From Lichenicola sp965198575 (GTDB taxonomy: Bacteria > Pseudomonadota > Alphaproteobacteria > Acetobacterales > Acetobacteraceae): a stretch of DNA of 64,000 bases. The stretch spans positions 1,240,001-1,304,000 of the forward strand of contig NZ_OZ240671.1 of NCBI RefSeq assembly GCF_965198575.1, written 5' to 3'. The notes under the pieces are model-generated. The model had not been told where the DNA came from. It saw only the letters and a program-made list of their open reading frames with translations, and made no database searches. Shown here one piece after another: positions 16,151-24,442 of this stretch. Numbering within the stretch: the first letter of the stretch is position 1; every line of letters begins with the position of its first letter. The translations under genes and the position numbers were made by a program.

Positions 16151-17197
16151 TCAGAAGTGGTACTGGTCGATGTTGTCCGCGTTGAAGATCAGCGGCTTGC
16201 TGAACACGATCACGCCGTCCTTGGCGGTGAAGCTGCCAAGATCGCCGGCGTCGAACGTGCCGTTGCGCTGGATCGCGTTGTCGGCGGCAAGCCGGGCGAC
16301 GTACATGACGAGCTCGCCTTCCTTGACCTCGTCCCACAGCGGCGTCTCGCGGATGATGCCGCTCTTGACGTACTGACGGATCGAGTCCGGATCGCTGCAG
16401 CCACCGACGACGACCTTGCCCTTGAGGCCGAGCTTCTCGACCGCTGCGGCGGCGCCGACTTCGGCCGCACCGTCCGGCGCGATGATGCCGGTCACGTCCG
16501 GATTGGCCTGCAGGATGTTGAGGCCGGCGGTCAGGGACTGCGACGGGCTCGACTGGCCATACTGGGTGGTGACGATCGTCATCTTCGGGTAGGTCGCGGT
16601 CATGTATTTCTTGAGTGCCGAGATCCACTCGTTCTGGATCGTCGCGTCCGGGGTCGAGGACAGGATCGCGATCTTGGCGTTCGGACCTGCGTACTTGGCG
16701 ACAGACTCGACGAGCGCCTTGCCGAACTCGGCGTAGTCGGTGTTCTGGATGAAGAAGTTGCGGGCGTCAGGCGCGACATCGCTGTCGTAGGACACAACCT
16801 TGATGCCCTGGGCCATCGCACGGCGCAGGGCCGGGGCGAGCTGCGTCGGGTTGTTCGAGGTCGTGGTGATCACGTTGAAGCGGCGCGCGATCAGGCTGTT
16901 GAACACGTCGACCTGGCCCTGCGCCGAAGCCGTCACCGGGCCGGTATAGAGGAAATCGATGTTCAGCTTCTTGGCGGCTTCGACAGCGCCCTGCTCGTTC
17001 GCCTTGAACACCGACAGGCCGACGAGCTTCGGCACCATCGCGACGCGGATGCGCTTGGAGGTATCGATGTCGGCGGCATGCCCGGCGAGGGTGGTGCCAA
17101 GCAGCAGCGGCAACATCGCGAGCGTGGCGCTGATGCCGCGGCGGGCAGCGCTGCGACGGGTCGAATTATCGGTCATCATGCTCATGGTCGTGTTCAT
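16151..17197 (-). CDS. Periplasmic sugar-binding protein, LsrB/RhaS-like
   Basis: A 348-residue exported protein with a signal peptide of about 40 residues (basic start, hydrophobic LAMLPLLLGTTLAG, cleavage near HAA). The mature part opens IRVAMVPKLVGLSVFKANEQ and contains YTGPVTASAQGQVDVFN and SSTPDATIQNEW, all matching the LsrB/RhaS type of type I binding proteins. The preferred start is the ATG at 17197; a much longer open frame upstream is the shadow of the permease gene. Order ATPase, permease, permease, binding protein equals that of lsrACDB, but no lsrK, lsrF or lsrG is present, so an AI-2 role is unlikely and a sugar ligand more likely. Confidence 0.88.
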   Translation of the reverse strand: MNTTMSMMTDNSTRRSAARRGISATLAMLPLLLGTTLAGHAADIDTSKRIRVAMVPKLVGLSVFKANEQGAVEAAKKLNIDFLYTGPVTASAQGQVDVFNSLIARRFNVITTTSNNPTQLAPALRRAMAQGIKVVSYDSDVAPDARNFFIQNTDYAEFGKALVESVAKYAGPNAKIAILSSTPDATIQNEWISALKKYMTATYPKMTIVTTQYGQSSPSQSLTAGLNILQANPDVTGIIAPDGAAEVGAAAAVEKLGLKGKVVVGGCSDPDSIRQYVKSGIIRETPLWDEVKEGELVMYVARLAADNAIQRNGTFDAGDLGSFTAKDGVIVFSKPLIFNADNIDQYHF

Positions 17198-17217
17198 GTC
17201 CCTGGTTGGTTTGTTGT

Positions 17218-18261
17218 TCAGCGTGAAGCTTGCAGGACGGGGCTGCGGCGCAACCGTCCCAGCAGCATCGACAGGCCGGATCCCCGGCCAGCGAATAGGT
17301 TCTTGGTGGCGATCGCGGCGAGCAGGATCGCACCTGTCAGCATCGTCGTCACCATGTCCGAGAAACCGGCAATCAGCATGCCCTGGCGCAACATGCCGAG
17401 CAGCAGCACGGCGATCACGACGCCTGCGATGCTGCCCTCGCCGCCGAAGATGCTGACACCACCGAGCACCACCGTGGTGATGGTGCTGAGCAGCAGCAGG
17501 TCGCCCATGTCGGACCGCACGGCGCTGTAATAGGCGGCGAGCACGATCCCAGCGATGGCCGCCATCGTGCCGCTGATCACGTAGGACGCGGTGACGATGC
17601 GGGCGACGCGGATGCCGGAATATCGGGCCGCCTCGGTGTTGTAGCCGATCGTCACCACCTTGCGGCCGAACGTGGAGCGCGAGATGAGGGCGGAAAATAT
17701 CAACGCCAGAATGGCAAACAGCACGATCTGGAACGGCAGGATCCCGCCGATTGCGCCGGTTCCCAGCAGGTTGAAGGCGTTCGGGAAACCGGAGGGCGGG
17801 TTGTCGCCAGCGAGCGCGGTCGCAATGCTGCCATAAATGAAGCTGGTCGCCAGCGTGGCGATCAGCGGCTCGGTACGCAGCCTGGTGATAATAAGCCCGT
17901 TGATCAAGCCGAGACCGGCACCGGCGACGACTCCGATCACTGCCGAGACCCAGATCGAGACATGGAACTCGCTCCAGAGCGTCGCCATGATGACCGCGGA
18001 AAGTCCGGCGACCGCACCCACCGAGAGGTCGATGCCGCCGGTGAGGATGACCGTGGTGAGACCGAGTGCCACCAGCCCGAACGGCAGGAAGTTCTCGGTC
18101 AACGCCAGGAAGCCACCGAAACCCGGATAGAAACCTGGTACGCCGAGGATGAGCCCGATCGTGAGCACCAGCAGCATCAGCAGCAGCGCCCGCTCCCAAT
18201 TTCCGAGCGGCAGTCGTCGCTGGTCCCGCCGACGCGCCGTCACCTCGTTCTGGCCGCTCAT
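17218..18261 (-). CDS. Sugar ABC transporter permease (second of pair)
   Basis: A 347-residue inner-membrane protein with about nine hydrophobic helices. The family motifs TVILTGGIDLSVGAVAGLSA and VLGGVSIFGGEGSIAGVV are clear. It overlaps the upstream permease gene by four bases. The two permeases are different proteins, so the channel is probably a heterodimer, as in Lsr and rhamnose importers. The C-terminus ends in a short basic cytoplasmic tail. Confidence 0.92.
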   Translation of the reverse strand: MSGQNEVTARRRDQRRLPLGNWERALLLMLLVLTIGLILGVPGFYPGFGGFLALTENFLPFGLVALGLTTVILTGGIDLSVGAVAGLSAVIMATLWSEFHVSIWVSAVIGVVAGAGLGLINGLIITRLRTEPLIATLATSFIYGSIATALAGDNPPSGFPNAFNLLGTGAIGGILPFQIVLFAILALIFSALISRSTFGRKVVTIGYNTEAARYSGIRVARIVTASYVISGTMAAIAGIVLAAYYSAVRSDMGDLLLLSTITTVVLGGVSIFGGEGSIAGVVIAVLLLGMLRQGMLIAGFSDMVTTMLTGAILLAAIATKNLFAGRGSGLSMLLGRLRRSPVLQASR

Positions 18262-19325
18262 CGCACGCTGCTCCCGACGGCGGCGGATCGGCCCTGCCGG
18301 GCTCCCGCGGTCACTGCAAGCAGGATCATGGCGCCCTCACCTGCGGAGTACCAGATCGGCGGCACATGCACGAACACCAGCGCGGTCAGGATCACGCTCA
18401 GGAACAATGCGCCGAGGACGGTTCCCAGCATCTTGCCGCGGCCGCCGGAAATCGCACTGCCGCCGATCAACGCAACGGCAATGGATTGCAGCTCCATGTG
18501 GTCGCCGGTGCCTGTCGTGACGGTGGCCGAGCCGGTGTAACAAACGAACATCAGGCCGGCGAGCGCTGCCAATACACCCGACAAGGTATAGACGCTGACC
18601 TGAACGATCGTGACCGGGATGCCTGCATTGTAGGCTGCGGTCTGATTGTTGCCGATCGCAAGGATCGCACGGCCGAAGCGCGTATGGCCCAGCATGAACC
18701 ACACGGCCAGCAGCACCAGGCCGAGCACCATGGCCGGGATCGGGATTGGCAGCAACGTCGACACCACGCCGTTGCCGAGCGTGGCGTAAGCCGGCGGCAC
18801 GGAATCCACCTGTGTGCCGTTGGAATAAACGAAAATCAGTCCGCTATAGAGGCTATATGTGCCGAGCGTGGTGATGATCGGCGGGATCGCCAGCTTGGCC
18901 ACCAGGACGCCGTTCAACGTGCCGAGCACCAGGCCGATCACCAGCGCGATCGCGAATGCGCCGACCAGAGGCAGCCCGCTCGACTGCGCCAACAGACCGG
19001 TCACCATCGCGCTGAGCCCCAGGATCGGGGCCACCGACAGATCGATGCCACGCGTGGTGATCACCAGCGTCTGGCCGAGTGCCAGCAGCGACAGCACGAC
19101 GCAGTTCAGCAGCATGAACCGCAGATTCTGCAGCGCCATGAAGTTTGGATGCGCGATGCCGACCAGCAGGATGGTGGCGACCGTCACCGCAATCAGCGTG
19201 ATCTCCCGCGCCTCGCGACGGGTTCGCGCGCGCGACCGGCCCGAAGCGGACGTCGGTGCCGCCGCTTCCGGAAGCTTCGCACGATCGCCGGGCACGGTCT
19301 CGACCTGCATGACCGGCGCGTTCAC
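18258..19325 (-). CDS. Sugar ABC transporter permease (first of pair)
   Basis: A 355-residue inner-membrane permease. A basic cytoplasmic N-terminus of about 40 residues precedes hydrophobic helices; the signature LVITTRGIDLSVAPILGLSA and the late LIGGSAISGGRGKMLGTVLG place it in the branched-chain/ribose permease family. It overlaps its neighbours by four bases on both sides, so the ATPase and both permeases are translationally coupled. It is the partner of the permease at 17218-18261. Confidence 0.92.
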   Translation of the reverse strand: MNAPVMQVETVPGDRAKLPEAAAPTSASGRSRARTRREAREITLIAVTVATILLVGIAHPNFMALQNLRFMLLNCVVLSLLALGQTLVITTRGIDLSVAPILGLSAMVTGLLAQSSGLPLVGAFAIALVIGLVLGTLNGVLVAKLAIPPIITTLGTYSLYSGLIFVYSNGTQVDSVPPAYATLGNGVVSTLLPIPIPAMVLGLVLLAVWFMLGHTRFGRAILAIGNNQTAAYNAGIPVTIVQVSVYTLSGVLAALAGLMFVCYTGSATVTTGTGDHMELQSIAVALIGGSAISGGRGKMLGTVLGALFLSVILTALVFVHVPPIWYSAGEGAMILLAVTAGARQGRSAAVGSSVR

Positions 19326-20881
19326 GCGGCGGCTCCTGCATGGCTCAGCCCGGCGTGGCTGAGATAGGACTGGCCGACCCGGTCCGGGGTGATGTCGTCG
19401 CCGCTCAGTTCGGCGACGATGCGCCCCTCATAGACGGAGAGGATCCTGTCGCACAGGCGCACCAGTTCCTCCATTTCCGAGGAGATCACCAGGATCGCCA
19501 TGCCCTCGGCCGCCAACCCTTGGATGATCTCGTAGATCTCGTCCTTGGCGCCGACATCGACACCACGTGTCGGCTCGTCGAGGATCGCCACCTTGGGGGA
19601 CAAGCCCATCCACTTTCCGAAAACGACCTTCTGCTGGTTGCCGCCCGAAAGCTGGCGCAGCGGCTGGTCGGTGCCCGCGCAGCGCACCCGATAGCGTCGC
19701 ACGGTCTCGGCGCCGATGCGGTCCTCGTCGTCGTGGTCCATCAATCCGAAGCGATGCTTCACGCGCTCGATCAGACCGGAGGTCAGGTTCTCGGCGATCG
19801 TCATCGGCAGCACGGTGCCATGCCGGGCGCGATCCTCCGGCGCATAGACCAGGCCCGCCCGGATGATCTCGTAAGTGGGACTGGCGGAGATATCCTGCCC
19901 ATCCAGAACGACGGTGCCTGCATCGCGCGCGCGCAGGCCGAAGATGGTCTCGGCGATCTCGGTGCGACCGGCACCGACCAGGCCCGCGACGCCGAGGATC
20001 TCGCCGGCATGCAGCGTGAACCCGACATCGGCGAACCGCGGCGAGTGGGCGAGGCCACTCACCGTCAGCATCGGCCTGCTCGTCGCGGTCGTGCCGGTGC
20101 GGCGCGGGATCGTGCGCATCTCCCGTCCGACCATCTGCGACAGCAGGCGGGTGCGGTCGAAATCGGCGCGGGCGACACTGTCGACCAGCACACCGTCACG
20201 CATCACGCTGATGTCGTCGGAGATGTCGAGAACCTCGTCCATCCGGTGGCTGATGAAGGCCAGCGTATAGCCCTCGTCGCGGAGCCGCCGCATGGTCCCG
20301 AACAGGCGCTCGACCTCGTGCGTCGTGAGCGGCGATGTCGGCTCGTCGAAGAGGATGACGCGGCAACCACGCAGAAGCGCCTTGGCACACTCGACCTGCT
20401 GCTGCTGGGCGATCGAGAGCAGCCGCGCCTCCGCATCCACCGGAATATCCAGGCCGAGCGTTGCGAGCGCTGCACGCGCACGAGCCCGCATCCCCGCCCA
20501 ATCGATGCGCGGAATCACACGGCCGGTGGTCGGCAACTGGCCCACGAACATCGTCTCGGCAACGGTCAGAGACGGCATCAGCGCCGGCTCCTGCGGCACC
20601 AGGTAGATACCGTGCGCGTGCGCATCATGCGGCGAGGCAAACGAAAGTGCTTCGTCATCGAGATAAAGCGCGCCGGCAGTCGGGCGAACGATGCCGGCCA
20701 TCACCTTGAACAGGGTTGATTTACCCGCGCCGTTCTCGCCCATCATCGTGTGAACGCGCCCCGGCTCGAGCGACACGCTGATGCCGCGCAGGACCGAAAC
20801 CGGACCATAATTCTTGGTGACGTCGAGAGTCCGGTACAGGCCGGTCGCATGGGGCGCCGACATGCTTGCAGCCTGCGGCAT
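19322..20881 (-). CDS. Sugar ABC transporter ATPase, tandem nucleotide-binding domains
   Basis: A 519-residue protein with two ATPase domains. Domain 1 has Walker A GENGAGKST, and VILFDEPTS as Walker B. Domain 2 has the degenerate GLVGAGRTE loop, the signature LSGGNQQKV and VAILDEPTRG. The start at 20881 is supported by an AAGGAG site 9 bases upstream; a frame reaching 21001 would cross the probable operator. It heads the operon ATPase-permease-permease-binding protein-epimerase and is divergent from the LacI-type gene, which probably represses it. Confidence 0.92.
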   Translation of the reverse strand: MPQAASMSAPHATGLYRTLDVTKNYGPVSVLRGISVSLEPGRVHTMMGENGAGKSTLFKVMAGIVRPTAGALYLDDEALSFASPHDAHAHGIYLVPQEPALMPSLTVAETMFVGQLPTTGRVIPRIDWAGMRARARAALATLGLDIPVDAEARLLSIAQQQQVECAKALLRGCRVILFDEPTSPLTTHEVERLFGTMRRLRDEGYTLAFISHRMDEVLDISDDISVMRDGVLVDSVARADFDRTRLLSQMVGREMRTIPRRTGTTATSRPMLTVSGLAHSPRFADVGFTLHAGEILGVAGLVGAGRTEIAETIFGLRARDAGTVVLDGQDISASPTYEIIRAGLVYAPEDRARHGTVLPMTIAENLTSGLIERVKHRFGLMDHDDEDRIGAETVRRYRVRCAGTDQPLRQLSGGNQQKVVFGKWMGLSPKVAILDEPTRGVDVGAKDEIYEIIQGLAAEGMAILVISSEMEELVRLCDRILSVYEGRIVAELSGDDITPDRVGQSYLSHAGLSHAGAAA

Positions 20882-20989
20882 GACGCCGTTCTCCTTGTAG
20901 TCTTTCCCGCACGAGCCCGCTTCTTCATCAGCCGGCACCGTTTGCGGCGCCGGACGGCCAGCTTCGGGGTGCAAGCTAGTCCGCTCCCG

Positions 20990-21004
20990 ATGGTAGCGCA
21001 ACCA
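20990..21004. promoter_or_regulatory. LacI-type operator between the importer operon and its regulator
   Basis: ATGGTAGCGCAACCA is the exact reverse complement of the sequence at 14428-14442. It sits in the 192-bp divergent region, 109 bases before the ATPase start and 69 bases before the regulator start, a suitable place for repression and autoregulation. Confidence 0.65.
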
Positions 21005-21073
21005 AGGAAATCGTCATATTTATCGCGTCCGACGATGGCGGCGGAGCGCACAGGAGCGTAGGTTCGGCGTCCG

Positions 21074-22108
21074 ATGAATCAGGTCGTACCTCTGGGCCGC
21101 CGCGCCCGCAGCACCGCCGTGACGCTGAAACATGTTGCAGCACGCGCAGGCGTGGCGCCGATCACTGTTTCGCGCGCGCTCAATGCACCCGACAGCGTGT
21201 CACCGCTGCTTCGGGCACAGATCGACGATGCCGTGACCGCCCTCGGATACGTGCCGAACCGCTTTGCCGGTGTGCTGGCCTCTGCGCAAAGCCGCGTGGT
21301 CCCGGTCATCGTGCCATCCCTGTCGAACGCGGTCTTCATCGAGGTGATCCAGGGCATCCAGGGCGTCCTGGAGGCGGGCGGCTACCAGATGCTGCTCGGC
21401 AACACGCAATACGACCTTGCCCGCGAGACCGAGCTGGTCTCGACCATGTTGGGATGGGCGCCCGCGGGCATCATCGTCGCGGGCCTGCGCCATGCCGAGC
21501 GAACGCGGGCGCTGCTCGCCGGCTCCGGAAGGCCGGTCATGGAGATCATGGAACTCGGCCGGCGCCCGATCGACATGAATGTGGGCCTCTCGCATCTGAG
21601 CGCCGGCGAGGCGATGGGCCGGCATCTGATCGAGCGCGGCTACCGGCAGATCGGCTTCATCGGCGGCAGGTTGGGGGCCGATTATCGCGCGATGCAACGA
21701 TTCCGCGGGCTTGATCGCGCGCTGGCAGGGGCAGGCCTCGATCGACGGCGGCCCTTTGCCCACCCGGAGAGTTCGAGTTCGGAGATCGGCGGCAACCAGT
21801 TGATGGCAGTGCTGGCCCAGGCGCCGGAGCTCGACGCGCTGTTCTTCGCCAATGACGATCTTGCAGTGGGCGCATTGTTGCGGGCGCATCGTGAGGGGAT
21901 CGACGTTCCCGGCCGGATCGCCATCGCCGGCTTCAATGGCCTCGGCATCGGCGCACTGACCACGCCGGCGCTGACCACGATTATTTCGCCGCGCCCGGAA
22001 ATCGGCGCGTTGGCGGCAATCAAGCTGCTGGCAAGAGTATCCGGAGAGCCCGCGGGGCCGATCCGGGTCGATGTCGGTTATCGCCTGATGGTACGTGAAA
22101 GCACGTGA
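21074..22108 (+). CDS. LacI-family transcriptional regulator
   Basis: A 344-residue repressor-type protein. The helix-turn-helix TLKHVAARAGVAPITVSRAL occupies about residues 16-36 and is followed by the hinge helix RFAGVLASAQSR. The ligand domain has a type I periplasmic-binding-protein fold with FFANDDLAVGALL and RIAIAGFNG. It resembles gluconate-operon repressors (GntR of the LacI family). It lies head to head with the importer operon and just ahead of the oxidoreductase gene at 22151. The palindrome in front of it recurs before ltnD/otnC, so its regulon probably includes the tetronate genes. Confidence 0.9.
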   Translation: MNQVVPLGRRARSTAVTLKHVAARAGVAPITVSRALNAPDSVSPLLRAQIDDAVTALGYVPNRFAGVLASAQSRVVPVIVPSLSNAVFIEVIQGIQGVLEAGGYQMLLGNTQYDLARETELVSTMLGWAPAGIIVAGLRHAERTRALLAGSGRPVMEIMELGRRPIDMNVGLSHLSAGEAMGRHLIERGYRQIGFIGGRLGADYRAMQRFRGLDRALAGAGLDRRRPFAHPESSSSEIGGNQLMAVLAQAPELDALFFANDDLAVGALLRAHREGIDVPGRIAIAGFNGLGIGALTTPALTTIISPRPEIGALAAIKLLARVSGEPAGPIRVDVGYRLMVREST

Positions 22109-22150
22109 TCCTGCCATCAGGCTATCCACCCCAGATGTGAAGGAACACCA

Positions 22151-23044
22151 ATGACTGAGCGGATCGGATTTGCGGGCGTCGGCCTGATGGGCCACGGCAT
22201 GGCCAAGAACCTGCTCGAGAAGGGTTTCCCCCTGACCGTGCTGGGGCACCGCAAACGCGAGGCGGTGGAGGATCTGAAGGCGCGCGGCGCCACCGAGGCC
22301 GGGTCGGCGCGGGAGCTCGCGGAAGCCAGCGATATCGTCGTGCTGTGCGTCACCGGCAGCCCGCAGGTGCGCGCCATCGTCGAGGGTCCGGACGGACTGG
22401 CGGCGGCCGGCCGCAAGCTGCTGGTGATCGATTGCTCGACCTCGGAGCCGTCGGTGACCACGGCACTCGCGGCCAGTCTTGCCGAACACGGCATCACCTT
22501 CATCGATGCGCCGCTGAGCCGCACGCCGAAGGAAGCGTGGGCCGGAACGCTGGACGTGATGGTCGGCGGCGCGGAAGCGGATGTCGCGCGCGCGCGGCCG
22601 GTGCTCGAGGCGTTCGCCGGGCGCATCGTCGAGACCGGTCCGGTCGGCACCGGGCACATGATGAAGCTGCTGAATAATTTCGTGTCGCTCGGATATGCAG
22701 CGCTCTACGCCGAGGCATTGTCGCTCGGCGCCAAGGCCGGCGTGACGGCGCAGACCTTCTTCGGCGTCATCGGCGGCGGCCGGATGGATTGTCCGTTCTT
22801 CCAGACGTTCTTCGAATATGTCGTCGGCCATAATCCGGAGGCGCACAAGTTCACGCTGTCCAACGCGCTCAAGGACCTGACCTACCTGTCGAGTTTCGCC
22901 GGCGCGTCCGCCACGGCCAATCCGGTGAACTCCGCAGTGCGCAACAGCTTCGCGCTCGCCGTCGGCCTGGGACATGCCGACGGCTACGTGCCGACGCTGG
23001 CGGACATCATCGCCCAGACCAATGGGTTGCCGCCGCCCCGGTGA
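22151..23044 (+). CDS. NAD(P)-dependent beta-hydroxyacid dehydrogenase (LtnD/GarR family)
   Basis: A 297-residue enzyme with the motif FAGVGLMGHGMAKNLL, a substrate-site region DAPLSRTPKEA and the catalytic Lys in MMKLLNNFVSLG. AAGGAA occurs 7 bases before the ATG. It is a paralogue of the LtnD-type protein at 13465-14397 but clearly divergent, and lies 42 bases after the LacI-type gene, so the two are likely co-transcribed. It probably oxidises another sugar acid handled by the island, such as D-threonate, glycerate or apionate; the residues visible do not settle which. The replacement of the common GG by R-T-P in the substrate loop suggests a different ligand from LtnD. Confidence 0.85.
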   Translation: MTERIGFAGVGLMGHGMAKNLLEKGFPLTVLGHRKREAVEDLKARGATEAGSARELAEASDIVVLCVTGSPQVRAIVEGPDGLAAAGRKLLVIDCSTSEPSVTTALAASLAEHGITFIDAPLSRTPKEAWAGTLDVMVGGAEADVARARPVLEAFAGRIVETGPVGTGHMMKLLNNFVSLGYAALYAEALSLGAKAGVTAQTFFGVIGGGRMDCPFFQTFFEYVVGHNPEAHKFTLSNALKDLTYLSSFAGASATANPVNSAVRNSFALAVGLGHADGYVPTLADIIAQTNGLPPPR

Positions 23045-23167
23045 CCTTGGCCAGGCGCCTATCCAGTGGGACGATCGTGCGCTAGGTAGCAGCGTTCACG
23101 TTTCGGGCCGTGGCAGGGGGCAGATCTTGGTGGTGCCGGCAGACGGCGTGCGATCGTACGACGGGTG

Positions 23168-24442
23168 ATGAAGGTCTTCTTCACGTTCGAGAACCCGCTG
23201 CCGAACACTGCGGCGGATGCCGAGGTATTCGTCACCACGGCAAATTATGTAGCCAGGCTGGTATCGGCGTCCTGGCTGCATGTTCCCTTGCCGGAGGCGA
23301 CCGGAACGGCTGCGATCGCCAGGCTCGCCGGCATGCCGGTGATCCGCGCGCAGGCGCCGCTCCGGCCGGCGGTATTGCGCCACCTGGCGTGCGGGCTGAC
23401 CATGCTCCTGCGCAGGCAGTACTGGCAGGCGGACCTGGTCTATACCCGCAACCTCTGGGTGGCGTGGATCGCGATCCGGTCGGGCCGGAAGATCGTTTTC
23501 GATCATTATCGTCCGTGGCCCGACCAGATCCCGCTGCTTCGATATTGGCTGTACCGGCTGGTGTGCCACCGCAACTTCCTCGTCAACATCTGCCACTCGG
23601 ACTACACGCGCGAGAAGTACCTCGAGCTCGGCATCCCTGCGGAGAAGCTGCGCTGCGTGCGCAACGGCTTCGAGCCGGAGCGCCTGCGATCGCCGCTGGA
23701 TCGGGATGCGGCCAGGCTTGCGGTCGGGCTAACGGACCCCAGGAAGACCGTCATCTATACCGGTCGCCTCAACCACAAGAAGGGGCTCGATCTCGTCATT
23801 CCTGCGGCCAGGCTGGCGCCGGAACTGCTGTTCGTGCTCGTCGGATCTGCCGGTGAAGGCCCGATCGAGACGATGGCGGCGGGCATCGAGAATATCCGCA
23901 TCGTCGGCTGGCAACCGCCGGACATGCTTGGGCTGTACGTGCGCGCGGCCGACATCCTGCTGATCCCGCCGTCATGGAACCCGTTGGCGAAATTCGGTTC
24001 GACCGTGCTTCCGTTGAAGGTGTTTCTCTACATGGCGTCCGGCACGCCGATCCTCGCCGGTGACACGCCCGACATCCGCGAGGTCCTGACCCACGACCGG
24101 ACCGCCTATCTGTGCCGGCCGGACGACCCGCAGGCACTGGCTGCCGGTCTGCGCGCGCTGGCAGCTGACCCGGAAGCGGCCGCCCGGCGTGCCGAGATGG
24201 CGCAGTTGGAGAGCCGCGACCTCACCTGGGACGCGCGCGCGCGGCGGATCGTCGACATCATCGCCGGGCGGCTGAACTCCACGCAGGCGGAACGCGGCAC
24301 GTGGGGCCGTGCAGAATCGCGTGTCTGGATCAGTCAGTCATGGCGCTGGCTGCTGCATCTGCTGCGGACGCGGTCCTGGGTGCTGCCACCCTCTCGTACC
24401 GCGGCGGCCACCACGGCCGGTCCCGGCGTACGCGATGCATGA
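23168..24442 (+). CDS. Glycosyltransferase family 4-like protein
   Basis: A 424-residue cytosolic glycosyltransferase with a GT-B fold. The C-terminal donor domain has IYTGRLNHKKGLDLVIPAAR, then VGWQPPDMLGLYVRAADILL and a PLKVFLYMASGTPILAGD acceptor/donor segment with the conserved Lys region. The start is the ATG at 23168 just after an in-frame GTG. The last 50 residues (from about 375) are Arg/Trp-rich and unlike the family. They are probably genuine, since the stop overlaps the flippase start by four bases. It likely adds a sugar to a lipid-linked surface glycan exported by the next gene's product. Confidence 0.82.
   Translation: MKVFFTFENPLPNTAADAEVFVTTANYVARLVSASWLHVPLPEATGTAAIARLAGMPVIRAQAPLRPAVLRHLACGLTMLLRRQYWQADLVYTRNLWVAWIAIRSGRKIVFDHYRPWPDQIPLLRYWLYRLVCHRNFLVNICHSDYTREKYLELGIPAEKLRCVRNGFEPERLRSPLDRDAARLAVGLTDPRKTVIYTGRLNHKKGLDLVIPAARLAPELLFVLVGSAGEGPIETMAAGIENIRIVGWQPPDMLGLYVRAADILLIPPSWNPLAKFGSTVLPLKVFLYMASGTPILAGDTPDIREVLTHDRTAYLCRPDDPQALAAGLRALAADPEAAARRAEMAQLESRDLTWDARARRIVDIIAGRLNSTQAERGTWGRAESRVWISQSWRWLLHLLRTRSWVLPPSRTAAATTAGPGVRDA

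Noticed and set aside
16151..20881. Annotation as an autoinducer-2 (Lsr) importer
   Set aside because: Processing genes lsrK, lsrF and lsrG are absent and the context is sugar catabolism.
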